This document shows positions 9,485 to 20,421 of a stretch of DNA of 64,000 nucleotides, piece after piece. The notes beneath the pieces were generated by a model, which saw only the letters and a program-made list of their open reading frames with translations, did no database searches and was not told the DNA's origin. The stretch is from Synechococcus sp. A18-25c. Lineage in GTDB: Bacteria > Cyanobacteriota > Cyanobacteriia > PCC-6307 > Cyanobiaceae. Positions within the stretch are counted from its first letter, which is position 1. Each line of letters starts with the position of its first letter. A program made the position numbers and the translations under genes. The stretch is taken from contig NZ_CP047957.1 in NCBI RefSeq assembly GCF_014280035.1, positions 62,001 through 126,000 on the forward strand, in the 5' to 3' direction.

Positions 9485-11521
9485 ATGCCCGCCTACGACC
9501 TCTCCGCCCCCTACAGCCCCAAGGGGGATCAGCCGACGGCAATTGCCCAGTTGGTGAAGGGGGTGAACGGTGGTCGCCGATACCAGACGCTGCTGGGAGC
9601 CACGGGCACGGGCAAGACCTTCACGATGGCCAATGTGATCGCTCAGACCGGTCGTCCGGCTCTGGTGCTTGCCCATAACAAGACGCTGGCCGCTCAGCTT
9701 TGCAACGAGCTGAGGGAATTCTTCCCTCATAACGCCGTTGAATACTTCATCTCCTACTACGACTACTACCAGCCGGAGGCGTATGTTCCGGTTAGCGACA
9801 CCTACATCGCCAAGACAGCGTCGATCAACGAAGAGATCGACATGTTGCGCCATTCGGCGACTCGCTCATTGTTCGAACGTCGCGATGTGATCGTCGTGGC
9901 CTCGATTAGCTGCATTTACGGTCTGGGCATCCCCAGTGAATACCTCAAGGCGGCGGTGGAGTTTCGCGTCGGAGAATCCCTCGACTTGCGCGGATCTCTG
10001 CGGGAGCTGGTGAATAACCAGTACAGCCGCAACGATCTCGATATCACCCGCGGACGTTTTCGCGTGAAAGGGGATGTGCTCGAGATCGGCCCTGCTTATG
10101 AAGACCGTCTGGTGCGGGTGGAATTGTTCGGCGATGAGGTGGAAGCAATCCGCTACGTCGACCCCACGACCGGAGAAATTCTCCAGAGCCTCGACAACAT
10201 CAACATCTACCCAGCGAAGCACTTCGTCACCCCGAAGGATCGCCTGGATGCGGCGGTCAAAGACATTCGTTTGGAGCTCAGGGATCAATTGGAGTTTCTG
10301 AACACAGAAGGCAAGCTTTTGGAGGCCCAGCGTCTGGAGCAGCGCACCACCTACGACCTGGAGATGTTGCAGCAGGTGGGCTACTGCAATGGCGTCGAGA
10401 ACTACGCCAGGCATCTGGCGGGCCGTGAGCCCGGCTCAGCGCCCGAATGCTTGATCGACTACTTCCCCGATGACTGGCTGTTGATTGTTGATGAGAGCCA
10501 TGTCACCTGCTCGCAGTTGCAGGCCATGTACAACGGCGACCAAGCGCGTAAGAAGGTGCTGATTGACCACGGGTTTCGCCTCCCCAGTGCTGCGGACAAC
10601 CGTCCGCTCAAGGGCGAGGAGTTCTGGACCAAGGCGCGTCAGACCGTGTTTGTCAGTGCCACACCCGGCAACTGGGAGATGGAGGTGAGCGATGGTCAGG
10701 TGGCGGAACAGGTGATCCGGCCCACAGGTGTGCTCGACCCGATTGTGGAAGTGAGGCCCACCACCGGACAGGTGGATGACCTGCTTGGGGAGATTCGTGA
10801 TCGGGCCAAAAAGCAACAGCGGGTGCTGGTGACCACGCTGACCAAGCGGATGGCGGAAGACCTCACGGATTACCTGGCGGAGAACGAGGTGCGGGTGCGT
10901 TATCTGCACTCTGAGATTCATTCGATCGAGCGCATCGAGATCATCCAGGACTTGCGCCTTGGTGAGTACGACGTACTGGTGGGTGTGAATCTGTTGCGGG
11001 AAGGCCTGGATCTGCCGGAGGTAAGCCTGGTGGCGATCCTCGATGCGGACAAAGAGGGGTTTCTCCGGGCCGAGCGCTCACTGATCCAGACCATCGGCCG
11101 GGCTGCGCGTCATGTGGAGGGTGTGGCTCTGCTCTACGCCGACAACATGACTGATTCGATGGCGAAGGCGATCGAGGAGACCGAACGGCGCCGCAAGATC
11201 CAGCAGACTTACAACGAGAAGCACGGCATCGTGCCCACAGCGGCGGGCAAGAAAGCCAGCAATTCGATCCTGTCGTTTCTGGAGCTCTCCCGCAAACTCA
11301 AAACCGACGGCCCGGATGCCGACCTGGTGGAGGTGGCCGGCAAGGCGGTGAAGGCTTTGGAAGACGATGCCGATGGCATGGCTCTGGATGCGTTGCCTGA
11401 ACTGATTGATCAGCTCGAAGCCAAAATGAAAGACGCGGCCAAAAAGCTCGACTTCGAGGAAGCGGCCAACCTGCGAGATCGCATCAAGAAGCTGCGCCAG
11501 AAGTTGGTGGGGAACGTCTGA
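9485..11521 (+). CDS. uvrB: Excinuclease ABC subunit B
   Basis: The damage-verification helicase of nucleotide excision repair, acting with UvrA and UvrC. The Walker A GATGTGKT is at 38-45, the Tyr-rich beta-hairpin ([12 protein letters not shown]) near 92-103, the DESH motif near 340, and helicase motifs V/VI ([22 protein letters not shown]) near 500-540. The C-terminal UVR motif that contacts UvrC ([18 protein letters not shown]) closes the 678 residues. The stop is only 3 nt from the stop of the convergent lysC. Confidence 0.98.
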   Translation: MPAYDLSAPYSPKGDQPTAIAQLVKGVNGGRRYQTLLGATGTGKTFTMANVIAQTGRPALVLAHNKTLAAQLCNELREFFPHNAVEYFISYYDYYQPEAYVPVSDTYIAKTASINEEIDMLRHSATRSLFERRDVIVVASISCIYGLGIPSEYLKAAVEFRVGESLDLRGSLRELVNNQYSRNDLDITRGRFRVKGDVLEIGPAYEDRLVRVELFGDEVEAIRYVDPTTGEILQSLDNINIYPAKHFVTPKDRLDAAVKDIRLELRDQLEFLNTEGKLLEAQRLEQRTTYDLEMLQQVGYCNGVENYARHLAGREPGSAPECLIDYFPDDWLLIVDESHVTCSQLQAMYNGDQARKKVLIDHGFRLPSAADNRPLKGEEFWTKARQTVFVSATPGNWEMEVSDGQVAEQVIRPTGVLDPIVEVRPTTGQVDDLLGEIRDRAKKQQRVLVTTLTKRMAEDLTDYLAENEVRVRYLHSEIHSIERIEIIQDLRLGEYDVLVGVNLLREGLDLPEVSLVAILDADKEGFLRAERSLIQTIGRAARHVEGVALLYADNMTDSMAKAIEETERRRKIQQTYNEKHGIVPTAAGKKASNSILSFLELSRKLKTDGPDADLVEVAGKAVKALEDDADGMALDALPELIDQLEAKMKDAAKKLDFEEAANLRDRIKKLRQKLVGNV

Positions 11522-11524
11522 GGC

Positions 11525-13327
11525 TCAGACCGCCAAGGGTGATTCGCTTCCTTGAGCCTCGTAGCGAGTATCCCCCCCGAGTTGGAAACCAGCGTGAACG
11601 GCCTGCAAGGCAGCGATTCCGTCCGCTTCGGCCACCACACAGCTGGTGCGGATTTCGCTGGTGGCGATCATTTCGATGTTGACGCCTGCATCCGCCAAAA
11701 AGCGGAACATCCGTCCCGCCGTCCCAGCGGTCGCGGGCATGCCCGCACCCACCGCACTCACCCGTGCGATGGCCGGGCCGTCCTCCAGAATAGCTCCGGG
11801 CCATTGCGCCAGCAGGGCACTGAGGGCGCGATCAGCCGCGGCACGGTCTTCACGCTTGAGAGTGAAGCTGATGTCTCGGCTGCCGTCCTCGTGCTGGCGT
11901 TCCGACTGCACGATGGCGTCGAGGCTGATGCCGGCATCAGCCAGGGCATTGCAAAGGGCTCCCGCCGTCCCTGGGATGTCGGGTACGCGACGCACACTCA
12001 CCTGGGCCTGGTCGCGGTCCAGAGCCACGCCGCGCACCTCTGGCTCGCCGTCGCCGCTAGCGGGGGGGTTGAGGTTGATCTGACCCGCCTCCAGCTCGAA
12101 GGCTTCCTGGGTGGCTTGAAGGGCTTTGCTGCCCACATCAGCCCCCACCACACAGCTCACCTTCACTTCGCTGGTCGCGATGAGGCGCAGGTTGATGCCG
12201 GCGCGTGAGAGGGTCTGGAACAAACTGGCGGCGATGCCGGGGCGCCCCATGATGCCGGCTCCGCTGATGCTCAGCTTGCTCATGCCCGGTTGCGCGACCA
12301 GCTCGCCGCCGAGGCTCTGGATCAGGGTTTGGCAGATGCTGCGCGCTTTTTCCAGATCGGCTTCCGCCACAGTGAAGGTGATGTCGTTGCTGTTGCCCTC
12401 GTGGGTGGACTGGATGATCAGATCTACGTTCACGTCTCCAGCGGAGAGGCTTTCGAACAGCTGGGCCGCCACACCGGGTTGATCAGACACATGGGAGAGG
12501 GCCAGCACAGCCTGATGCTCTACCAGTTCGGCACCATCAATGGATCGGCCCAGCTCAAGGCCGTCGCGGCCGATCGGACGTGCGCTGCGACTGGTGAGCG
12601 TGGTGCCCGGTTCATCGCTCCAGCTGGAGCGAACCACCATGGTGACCCCGTAGTTGCGGGCGATCTCCACCGCTCGGGGGTGCAGCACGGCCGCACCTAG
12701 GCTGGCCAGCTCCAGCATTTCGTCGCAGCTCACCTGTGACATCAGCTGCGCGTCATCCACCTTGCGAGGGTCGGTGGTGAGCACGCCGGGCACATCGGTG
12801 TAGATCTCGCAGGCGTCAGCGCCAAGGGCGGCGGCCAAGGCCACGGCGGAAGTGTCGGAGCCACCGCGGCCGAGGGTGGTGATTTCCGCGGTGCCGCCAC
12901 TGCTTTGACTGGTGCCTTGGAAACCAGCGACCACCACGACGCGGCCTTCCGCCAGCCGGCTGCGAAGCCGGTCGGTGCGCACATCGAGGATGCGCGCTTT
13001 GCCGTGGGCGGATTCGGTGACGATGCCCACCTGAGGGCCGGTCATGGAGATGGCCGGCACGCCCAGCTCATGCAGGGCCATCGACAGCAAGGCGATCGAC
13101 ACTTGCTCGCCAGTGGCCAGCAGCATGTCCATTTCCCGTTGGGGCGGATTGCTGCTGATGGCGTTGGCCTTGGCCGTGAGTTCATCGGTGGTGTGACCCA
13201 TGGCCGACACCACGATCACCAGCTCATGCCCTTCGTCCTTGCGGGCGGCAATGCGCTGCGCCACGGCCTGGATGCGCTCCACGCTGCCGACGGAGGTACC
13301 GCCGAACTTCTGCACCAGCAGGGCCAT
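11525..13327 (-). CDS. lysC: Aspartate kinase with four ACT-type regulatory segments
   Basis: Phosphorylates aspartate, the first step toward lysine, threonine and methionine. The kinase domain occupies about 1-245, with KFGGTSVGS at 7-15, the MDMLLATGEQVS block, and the GRGGSDTSAVALA motif. About 350 further residues form two tandem pairs of ACT domains, visible as repeated patterns such as GIMGRPGIAASLFQTLSRAG and GMPATAGTAGRMFRFLADAG. This 600-residue, four-ACT layout is typical of cyanobacterial aspartokinases and implies allosteric feedback by Lys and/or Thr. ATG start at 13327. Confidence 0.97.
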   Translation of the reverse strand: MALLVQKFGGTSVGSVERIQAVAQRIAARKDEGHELVIVVSAMGHTTDELTAKANAISSNPPQREMDMLLATGEQVSIALLSMALHELGVPAISMTGPQVGIVTESAHGKARILDVRTDRLRSRLAEGRVVVVAGFQGTSQSSGGTAEITTLGRGGSDTSAVALAAALGADACEIYTDVPGVLTTDPRKVDDAQLMSQVSCDEMLELASLGAAVLHPRAVEIARNYGVTMVVRSSWSDEPGTTLTSRSARPIGRDGLELGRSIDGAELVEHQAVLALSHVSDQPGVAAQLFESLSAGDVNVDLIIQSTHEGNSNDITFTVAEADLEKARSICQTLIQSLGGELVAQPGMSKLSISGAGIMGRPGIAASLFQTLSRAGINLRLIATSEVKVSCVVGADVGSKALQATQEAFELEAGQINLNPPASGDGEPEVRGVALDRDQAQVSVRRVPDIPGTAGALCNALADAGISLDAIVQSERQHEDGSRDISFTLKREDRAAADRALSALLAQWPGAILEDGPAIARVSAVGAGMPATAGTAGRMFRFLADAGVNIEMIATSEIRTSCVVAEADGIAALQAVHAGFQLGGDTRYEAQGSESPLAV

Positions 13328-13408
13328 CCACGCCGCCTCAGGTCGCTGGCGATTGTCTCACTGAGCGTTCTGATTCAGCCAGGAAGCTTGTTCATCCCAG
13401 CAGCCTTT

Positions 13409-14389
13409 TTATCCGAGCAGCCCATCGCGGAAGGCATCACCCGGCTGTGCCCCACGCTTCACGGCTGCTTCGACATCCAGAAGCCGGCCCAGCAGGTTGA
13501 GGCAGCGCTGGGGTGAGCGGCCCTGCAGTTGCTTGCGCATCACATAAATGCGCTTGGGGTTGCCGATGCCTGCTGCTTTGGCAATCACCGCCACATCCCG
13601 TTCTCCCTGCTGTTCGAGCAGCAGCACCCAGAGCCATCCCCGGATCTGACCGGTGAGGGTGGCCACCACCCGCAGGGCCGGTTCGCCTGCATCGATTAAG
13701 GCATCGAGCAGGGCGATGGCCTGGCCAGGATCGCCGGCCAGCAGGGCGTCACCCACCTGCAGCGCGTTGGTGCTCTGGCCACTGATCAGGGTCTCCACGG
13801 CCTTGGCGCTGATCCTGGCCTCGCCGCTGCTGTCGGCATGCAGGGCCAGCTTTTGCAGCTCCATCGTCAGCCTGGCGCTGTCGCTGCCGATGGCATCGAT
13901 CAGTGCATCAACCGCGGCGGCTTCCAGCTTGAGGTTGAGCTCATCGGCCGTGCGTTCCACGAGTTGGCGCTGACCGGCGCCATCCCAGACCGCCGGCAAC
14001 TTGAAGCTGCGTTCGCTGGCGGCGCCCGTCTTCACCCGCTTCATCAGTGCCTTGGTGGTGCGCAAACGTCCGTCGGGTTTGGCTGGATTGCAGAGCAGCA
14101 GATGGGTGCTGTCTGGGATGCCGTCGAGAGCGCCTTCGAAGCGATCCGCCAGTTCGTTGGGGCAGGCGTTGCAAAACGGCGAGCGCTGCAACAGCACCAC
14201 CCGGGCGCCGCCACCGAAGGGCGGGGTGCTGGCCTCTTCCAGCGCCTGGCGGGCCTGACCAGACTCACTGCCGTCGAGGCGGCTCACATTGACGCTGGCC
14301 CAGCAGGGATCGACGTCTTTGTCGATCACGGCCTGGATGGCGCGCTCCATAGCAGCGGAATCGTCGCCCCACAGCAACTGGATCGGCAT
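13409..14389 (-). CDS. holA: DNA polymerase III delta subunit
   Basis: Clamp-loader delta subunit, which opens the beta clamp during replication. The 326 residues follow the HolA pattern: an N-terminal AAA+-like domain beginning IQLLWGDDSAAMERAI with no Walker A, and a C-terminal helical domain with ALLDALIDAGEPALRVVATL and the IGNPKRIYVMRKQ block. ATG at 14389; 38 bp separate it from the divergent methylmutase gene. Confidence 0.9.
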   Translation of the reverse strand: MPIQLLWGDDSAAMERAIQAVIDKDVDPCWASVNVSRLDGSESGQARQALEEASTPPFGGGARVVLLQRSPFCNACPNELADRFEGALDGIPDSTHLLLCNPAKPDGRLRTTKALMKRVKTGAASERSFKLPAVWDGAGQRQLVERTADELNLKLEAAAVDALIDAIGSDSARLTMELQKLALHADSSGEARISAKAVETLISGQSTNALQVGDALLAGDPGQAIALLDALIDAGEPALRVVATLTGQIRGWLWVLLLEQQGERDVAVIAKAAGIGNPKRIYVMRKQLQGRSPQRCLNLLGRLLDVEAAVKRGAQPGDAFRDGLLG

Positions 14390-14427
14390 CGCGGCGGGTC
14401 ATCGGAGAATGCCGAAGTCTGCCCTGA

Positions 14428-15087
14428 TTGGCAGTCGCCGTGACAGGAGCACCTTTGGCTGATCACCCGATCTTCACCGAGAGCATTCGCCGCATCCGTG
14501 TTCTGCTCGGTGAGACGGGGCTGGATTCCCTCCAGCAGCAGGTGCTGGAGCGCTTGGTGCACAGCAGTGGGGACCCTGGCTTGGCACCCTTGCTGCGTTT
14601 TAGCCCCGGTGCCTGTGAGTGCGGACTGGAGGCCCTGCGCCAGGGGGCTTCGGTGCTCACGGACACGGCGATGGCCACGGCGGCGATATCGCCCATGGCC
14701 CGTCGCACGCTCGACACCCCGGTGCGCTGTCTGCTGGATTGGGCACCGCCGCAGTCACCCGAAGGGTCCACGCGCTCGGCGGCGGCGATGCAGCGCTGCT
14801 GGCCGGAGCTCACCACCGCGGCCCGCACGGCGGGTCAGCCGATGCCGCTGGTGTTGGTGGGTAGTGCTCCAACGGCCTTGGAACAGCTGTTGGATCAGGT
14901 TGATGCGGGGGCCCCCAAGCCTGCGCTGGTGATCGGCATGCCAGTGGGATTTGTTGGGGTGCCGGAAAGCAAGCGGCGGTTGGCGGCTACGTCTCTGGAT
15001 CAGATCCGTCTAGAGGGTACTCGTGGCGGCGCTGGCTTGGTGGCTGCTGCTGTCAATGCCCTGCTTCGGGCTGGCGGTCAGATTTAG
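14428..15087 (+). CDS. cobH: Precorrin-8X methylmutase
   Basis: Moves the C11 methyl of precorrin-8X to C12, giving hydrogenobyrinate or cobyrinate in cobalamin synthesis. Visible family features are DHPIFTESIRRIRVLL at the N-terminus, the DTAMATAAIS segment near 90, and GMPVGFVGVPESKRRLA near 170-187, which contributes to the active site. 219 residues. The longest ORF starts with TTG at 14428; GTG at 14440 is an alternative. Divergent from holA. It could equally be named cbiC; the sequence does not settle the route used. Confidence 0.94.
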   Translation: MAVAVTGAPLADHPIFTESIRRIRVLLGETGLDSLQQQVLERLVHSSGDPGLAPLLRFSPGACECGLEALRQGASVLTDTAMATAAISPMARRTLDTPVRCLLDWAPPQSPEGSTRSAAAMQRCWPELTTAARTAGQPMPLVLVGSAPTALEQLLDQVDAGAPKPALVIGMPVGFVGVPESKRRLAATSLDQIRLEGTRGGAGLVAAAVNALLRAGGQI

Positions 15088-15097
15088 GGGCTTTTCA

Positions 15098-15133
15098 GAA
15101 AAAAACCACCTGCCTGTGAAACAGGCAGGTGGT
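15098..15133 (-). terminator. Strong Rho-independent terminator of the subtilisin-like protease gene
   Basis: A perfect 13-bp inverted repeat (ACCACCTGCCTGT / ACAGGCAGGTGGT) with a GAA loop. On the minus strand it is followed by a run of six T (complement of 15099-15104). It lies 25 bp beyond the protease stop and would also slow plus-strand read-through from cobH. Confidence 0.93.
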
Positions 15134-15158
15134 CGCAGGTTGCTGTGAATCGATGGAA

Positions 15159-17189
15159 TTAGGCCATGAATTCGTTGTTCATCCAGAAAGAGGCCAGCTC
15201 CTGATTTTGATCGAGCGCATGAGCACGGCGCATCGCGCTTTCAGCATTGACGAGCCCGGATCCGAAGGTGTTGTCGAAGCCGCTTGCTCCGAGATCCATC
15301 GCACTGCCGATCAGGATTTCCCGTAATTCTTCGCCATTGATTTGCGTGTTCTCACTCCAAACAAGTGCTGCGACGCCGGCGAGATTGGGGTTGGCGCTGG
15401 AAGTGCCACCAAAACCGACAACATTGCCACTGCTGTTGTTAATTGACCAGTTGTCGGTGGGGGCAACCAGAGTCAGGTTGGATCCGCGGTTGGAGTAGCT
15501 GGCCAGGTCAGTGCCGGTGACATTGATGAGGTCATCCTCCCGAGCCTGGCCTGTGAATTGCAGTGCGCCAACGCTGGCAATGTTTCCAAATTGACTTTCA
15601 GCCTGTGCAACACCAGAAACAGAATTGAGGTAATTGGGATCGCTGAATGGTTCTCCACCAGGCCCACCATTGCCTGCCGCGATGGAGAAGAATCCTGTCT
15701 CCGCAGTGGAGCCCAGAAGATTGATCAATTCATCGCGTGTCGACCCATTGGTCCACCAGCCCTCGCCTTGAATGCCACCCTGGAAGACGAGCCGCTGATT
15801 GGTTTGCCTTTGATCCATTGCGGATTCAATTGCTTCATAAAGATTGGTTCCGCCGGCGTAAAGGTTGTATGCCCACAGGGAGGCATCGGGTGCAACTCCT
15901 GCCACCTCGCTGCCGTCATGGGCGGCTGCCATCACTGACATCGCTTTGTGCCCATGGTCGGGGTCGTCGTCTGCAGGGTCGACAGTGTTCGTGGCTGTGC
16001 GATTGACGGCGTGGTTCAGGTCGCCATGCACATCGGCGTCGCCAGCCGCATTGGCATCAAATCCTGTATCCAGCGACACGAGGACGACATCGTCAGAGCC
16101 GGTGTTGAAGCGCCAGGCACCGTTCACATCCATCACTTGGGTGTTCCATTGGCGATTGCTGGTGGTGTCGATGTTGGGTGTCAGATCGATGGTGACGTCG
16201 GAAAAACGCAGGCGCTCGATGCCTTGTAGGTAAAGTTCATCACCATTCTTGAGGCTCAGAGTGTCGAACACTGTGCCGCCGTAAAAGGCCTGTTGGCCCA
16301 GATCAGAGGCCGTGGCGGGATTGATGCCGGCACCGCCGTTGAAACTCAAGACATCACTGCTGCGGATGCCTTCGAGGTTGAGGTAGTCGGTGCCGCCACG
16401 GCCTTTGAAAATCCGGGCGGAACCGATGGCTGAGCCAACATCGCTGTAGTTGAATTTGTTGCTTGTTTCATCGCCAAGATGATTGCTGCCGTATTCCATC
16501 GGCTTGATCAAGGTGATTGCTTCCGAGAAGGAATCAAGGGGGCGGTTGTCATAGCCGCCTGAGAAATCCACCTGAATCGAATAGTGGTCCCGGAGACTCC
16601 CTGTGGAGACAGCATTGAGCTTGTCCTTCAGGTTGACGAGAAAGGAGCCCTGACCGGGCTCGACTCTTTGGGTGCCAAGATCAATGGTCTCTCCTGTTTC
16701 CAGATCCTTCGCTGTGACGGATGCGTTGACACTGGCGTCATGTTCAACACGTTGGACGCGATCAGAAATCTGAATTTCGTTGAAGTATTCAGGCCAGCCT
16801 TCGCTGTTGAAGTTGATTCTTAGGGCTCCATCTTCAAAGACCTCGGCGAGGCTGCCGTCACCTGATGCATCGGTAATCCGCCGGGCTTTGAGAACTGGCA
16901 ACTTGGGCTCATAGGCGTCGCCAGGTTTGTTCCAATCGATCTTGAGGCTATTGGGGTCGAGATCAATCGCTTCGATCAGTTGTTCGCTGAGTGGTTGATC
17001 GTTATAGAAGCTCTTGTCTGTGATCGTCGATTTTGAAGCGTTTTTGTCGAGGGCATGGACTGGTTCATTGAGTCCAAGTCCAATGGTCTTTAAATCAATT
17101 GTTTTGGGCGGATCAGCCTTGGGTTGAAGATCCGAGTCAGGCGTGTCCCTGTTGAAGCGTGATTGCCACTGAGGAATGAAGTTGATCAT
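15159..17189 (-). CDS. Subtilisin-like (S8 family) serine protease, probably secreted without a signal peptide
   Basis: About 676 residues from the ATG at 17189; a TTG seven codons upstream is less likely. The S8 catalytic triad is present: Asp near 375 (VSLDTGFD), His near 411 (DHGHKAMSV) and Ser near 595 (GGTSSANPNLAG), with the oxyanion Asn in AAGNGGPGG. The N-terminal half has no signal peptide. It holds a beta-rich Gly/Asp segment (FKGRGGTDYLNLEG) resembling pieces of RTX-associated proteins. Export through a type I system such as the one at 43-48 kb is possible but inferred. It has its own terminator at 15.1 kb. A role in surface-protein processing or nutrient scavenging is speculation. 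Confidence 0.87.
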   Translation of the reverse strand: MINFIPQWQSRFNRDTPDSDLQPKADPPKTIDLKTIGLGLNEPVHALDKNASKSTITDKSFYNDQPLSEQLIEAIDLDPNSLKIDWNKPGDAYEPKLPVLKARRITDASGDGSLAEVFEDGALRINFNSEGWPEYFNEIQISDRVQRVEHDASVNASVTAKDLETGETIDLGTQRVEPGQGSFLVNLKDKLNAVSTGSLRDHYSIQVDFSGGYDNRPLDSFSEAITLIKPMEYGSNHLGDETSNKFNYSDVGSAIGSARIFKGRGGTDYLNLEGIRSSDVLSFNGGAGINPATASDLGQQAFYGGTVFDTLSLKNGDELYLQGIERLRFSDVTIDLTPNIDTTSNRQWNTQVMDVNGAWRFNTGSDDVVLVSLDTGFDANAAGDADVHGDLNHAVNRTATNTVDPADDDPDHGHKAMSVMAAAHDGSEVAGVAPDASLWAYNLYAGGTNLYEAIESAMDQRQTNQRLVFQGGIQGEGWWTNGSTRDELINLLGSTAETGFFSIAAGNGGPGGEPFSDPNYLNSVSGVAQAESQFGNIASVGALQFTGQAREDDLINVTGTDLASYSNRGSNLTLVAPTDNWSINNSSGNVVGFGGTSSANPNLAGVAALVWSENTQINGEELREILIGSAMDLGASGFDNTFGSGLVNAESAMRRAHALDQNQELASFWMNNEFMA

Positions 17190-17300
17190 GGTGAGATGAG
17201 GTGAAAACAAGCGAATGCTTGGGCCTCATCAGCGTCAACGGATTGCTTGCCGTTGTTGATGATTTAGAGATCGATCTTCTGTGACTTTGCTCACAGCTGC

Positions 17301-20024
17301 TCAGGCGGCTAACTGATCCAGCACTTGGCGGGCCCGTTGCACCACCGGTTGAGGCACGCCTGCCAAACGGGCGGCTTCAATGCCATAGCTGCGGCTGGCA
17401 CCGCCGGCCTGCACCTGATGCAAGAACACCAGGTCGTCGCCGGTTTCCTCCACCATCACCTGGAAGTTGGCCACATTGGAGCGCTCGCCCGCCAGGTTGT
17501 TGAGCTCGTGATAGTGAGTGGCGAACACGGTTCGGGCCTGAAGGTCACCGGCCAGGTGCTCGCTGACGGCCCAGGCGATTGAGAGGCCATCAAAAGTGGC
17601 GGTGCCCCGGCCAATCTCATCCAGCAGCACCAGTGATCGTTCGCTGGCGTGGTGAAGGATGTTGGCGGTTTCGGCCATCTCCACCATGAAGGTGGACTGG
17701 CCCGCCGCCAGATCATCCACGGCGCCCACCCGCGTGAAGATGCGATCGGCCAAGCCGATCTGGGCAGAGCTGGCGGGCACCCAGCTGCCGATCTGGGCCA
17801 GCAGCTGAATGACACCGATCTGGCGCAGGTAGCAGCTCTTGCCGCTGGCATTGGGGCCGGTGAGCACAATCAAGTCGGTGCCGCTGCCCAGCTTCAGGTC
17901 GTTGGGGGTGAAGCTGGTTTCCACCAGCAGTTGCTCTACCACGGGGTGCCGGCCGCCCGCGATCTGCAGGGTGCGCGCATCGTTCAACTCCGGTGCGCAC
18001 CAACCGCGAGTGGCGGCGGTGTCGGCCAGGGCCGCCAGGGCATCGAGGCCGGCGATGGCACGGGCGGCATCCCGGATCGGGGCTGCCATCAGCCCAACCT
18101 GTTCTCGCAGCTGGCAGAACAGTTCGTATTCGCGCTGGCAGGCGCGCGCGCGCAGCTGGAAGATCCGTCCCTCGCGCTCCTTGAGTTCTGGAGTGATGAA
18201 GCGCTCTTCATTGGCGAGGGTCTGACGGCGGATCCAGTGATCCGGCACAGAGGAAGCCTTGGCTTTGCTGACGGCCAGGAAGTAGCCGAAGGTGCGGTGA
18301 TATTGCAAGCGTAGGTTGCTGTTGCCGCTGCGCTCCCGTTCCAGGCGCTCCTGCTCGGCCAGCCAGGCGTTCTGGTCATCGAGCTGGTTGCGCAGGCCAT
18401 CCAGCAGCGGGTCCACCCCGTCGTGGATCAGGCCGCCTTCACTGAGGGAGAGCGGCGGGGCGTTCACGAGGGTGTGGCGGATCTGGCAGGCCAGATCGCT
18501 GAGGGCAGGATTGGTGATCAGCAGCGCGTCCAGTCCCAGGGGCCAGTGCTCCAGGCTGTTGTCGAGTCGTGCTGAAAGCTGCGGCAATCGCTCCAGACCA
18601 TCGGCGATGGCCACCAGGTCGCGGGCACCGCCATGACCCGCGCCAGCCCGGCCCGCCAGCCTTTCCAGATCGCCCATGGGCCGCAGCAGTCGGCGCAGCG
18701 CTTGGCGCAAAGGCCGTTGCTGCACCAGCAGGCTGACCACCGCCTGTCGCAACAGGATCTCCTGCAGATCCATCAGGGGGGCTTCCAGCCAGCGACGCAA
18801 GCAGCGGCCGCCCATGGCGGTCAGGGTCTGATCAATGGCCCAGAGCAGCGAGCCCTGCAGTTGACCGTCCCGTTGGGTGGCGGTGAGCTCCAGGTTGCGG
18901 CGGGTCTGGGCGTCGAGCACCAGGGCATCGCCGATGTGCACGATCTGAGGCACATCGAGGGGGACGCGCGTCTCCTCGTCGAGGGGCTGGGTGTCGTTGA
19001 CGTAGTGGAGCAGTCCGCCGAAGGCACGTAGAGCCAGGGGCAGTTCCTGTAAGCCCAGACCATCGAGACCTGCGAGCCGGTAGTGGGTTTTGAGCGCCTG
19101 TTCGGCCTCGGGTGCGCTGAAGGGGGTGCGTGCCATCGGGCTGAGCCGCAGCCGTTCGGGGCACCAGGTGGGTTTGCCTGCCCCCTCGTCGTTGGTCTCA
19201 TCCGAACCAGCCCAGAGCAGTTCCGAGGCCTCCAGCTGGGCCAGTTGCTGATGCAGCGCGTCGCTGCCGTTGCGCTCCATCACCAGCACGTCGCCGGTGC
19301 TTACATCGGCGCTGGCCAGTCCCCAACGCAGGGGGTGCCGCGCCGTGGCGGGCTCCACCACGACCGCTGCCAGCCAGTTGTTGCGCCGGGCCGCCAACAT
19401 TCCTTCTTCCAGCACCGTGCCTGGGGTGAGCACCCGGGTAATGCCACGTTTGAGCAGGGCGCCCTTGGCGGGTGTGGTCTCCAGCTGATCGCAGAGAGCC
19501 ACGGAATAGCCGCGTCGAATCAGTTCGGCGCAGTAGCGCTCGGCGGCGTGGTGAGGGATGCCGGCCATGGGGACGCGTCCGATCGCCTTGCCTCCTTCCT
19601 TGCCGGTGAGGGTGAGTTCCAGCACGCGTGAGAGCTCGACGGCGTCTTCGAAGAAGCACTCGAAGAAGTCGCCGAGGCGATAGAGCAGGACGCGATCGGG
19701 ATGCTCCGCCTTGAGCTCCACGTAGTGCCGCAGCATCGGCGTCAGCAGGGTTTGATCTACTTCGCTGTGGTGGGCCCAGGCCGGAGCATCGCTGTCGTCG
19801 TCGTTCTCATGGCTGGTCAGCTCCGGCTGGTCGCTGGTCTTGCCCTGCCGTTGCCTCGGTCGAGCTGCCGCATCGGCGCTAAGGCTGGCATCGCTGAGGT
19901 CTTCAAGCTCGGCTGTGAGGCCGGTCGTTGCGGCAGTCGCCGTTGGCTTGTGTGTCGGTTCGGGGCCGCCAAACAGATTGCCCTGCAGGGCCAACTCCTC
20001 AGGTTGGGCAGCGGGGCGGGGCAT
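17301..20024 (-). CDS. mutS: DNA mismatch repair protein MutS
   Basis: Recognises mismatches and recruits MutL. The mismatch-reading domain I is at about 95-200 ([11 protein letters not shown], with the Phe-x-Glu wedge region). The ATPase has Walker A GPNASGKS near 722, the [12 protein letters not shown] block, and the Walker [12 protein letters not shown]. At 907 residues it is slightly long, because of a disordered N-terminal extension of about 90 residues containing QGNLFGG. Start ATG at 20024, divergent from psbZ. Confidence 0.97.
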   Translation of the reverse strand: MPRPAAQPEELALQGNLFGGPEPTHKPTATAATTGLTAELEDLSDASLSADAAARPRQRQGKTSDQPELTSHENDDDSDAPAWAHHSEVDQTLLTPMLRHYVELKAEHPDRVLLYRLGDFFECFFEDAVELSRVLELTLTGKEGGKAIGRVPMAGIPHHAAERYCAELIRRGYSVALCDQLETTPAKGALLKRGITRVLTPGTVLEEGMLAARRNNWLAAVVVEPATARHPLRWGLASADVSTGDVLVMERNGSDALHQQLAQLEASELLWAGSDETNDEGAGKPTWCPERLRLSPMARTPFSAPEAEQALKTHYRLAGLDGLGLQELPLALRAFGGLLHYVNDTQPLDEETRVPLDVPQIVHIGDALVLDAQTRRNLELTATQRDGQLQGSLLWAIDQTLTAMGGRCLRRWLEAPLMDLQEILLRQAVVSLLVQQRPLRQALRRLLRPMGDLERLAGRAGAGHGGARDLVAIADGLERLPQLSARLDNSLEHWPLGLDALLITNPALSDLACQIRHTLVNAPPLSLSEGGLIHDGVDPLLDGLRNQLDDQNAWLAEQERLERERSGNSNLRLQYHRTFGYFLAVSKAKASSVPDHWIRRQTLANEERFITPELKEREGRIFQLRARACQREYELFCQLREQVGLMAAPIRDAARAIAGLDALAALADTAATRGWCAPELNDARTLQIAGGRHPVVEQLLVETSFTPNDLKLGSGTDLIVLTGPNASGKSCYLRQIGVIQLLAQIGSWVPASSAQIGLADRIFTRVGAVDDLAAGQSTFMVEMAETANILHHASERSLVLLDEIGRGTATFDGLSIAWAVSEHLAGDLQARTVFATHYHELNNLAGERSNVANFQVMVEETGDDLVFLHQVQAGGASRSYGIEAARLAGVPQPVVQRARQVLDQLAA

Positions 20025-20158
20025 CGAGCGTCGGAATGTGGCTGGATCGTACCGATGGCTTTCACCACAAGCTGTGAAGCTTGATGCAAGCCGTGGCGCG
20101 AGACACTTGCTCAGCGTGGGACAATCGTCAAGACCGATCTGGCGTCGACTGAATTTCC

Positions 20159-20347
20159 ATGCAGATCCTTAACACCCTCACCGTTCTGGCCCTGGTGGTG
20201 ATGTCTTTCGCCCTGATCGTTGCTGTGCCTGTGCTGTATGCCTCCAACGAGGACAGTGGCCGCTCCAATCGCCTGATTCTTTTGGGCGGCATTGCTTGGG
20301 TGGCGCTGGTGCTGGTGAACTGGGGCGTCAGCTTCTTCGTGGTCTGA
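20159..20347 (+). CDS. psbZ: Photosystem II protein PsbZ (Ycf9)
   Basis: A 62-residue protein with two transmembrane helices (about 3-27 and 38-60) joined by a short [10 protein letters not shown] loop, which matches PsbZ in size and layout. PsbZ is a small PSII core subunit in the thylakoid membrane that influences PSII-antenna interaction. ATG at 20159 in the gap divergent from mutS, where its promoter must lie. ribH follows 74 bp downstream on the same strand. Confidence 0.95.
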   Translation: MQILNTLTVLALVVMSFALIVAVPVLYASNEDSGRSNRLILLGGIAWVALVLVNWGVSFFVV

Positions 20348-20421
20348 ATCTTCAACGGGTTGCGTCTGATTGCCCTCTCCGCCGATGGGGTGGGAGCATG
20401 GACTGAGCAAAAAGCTGCTCA

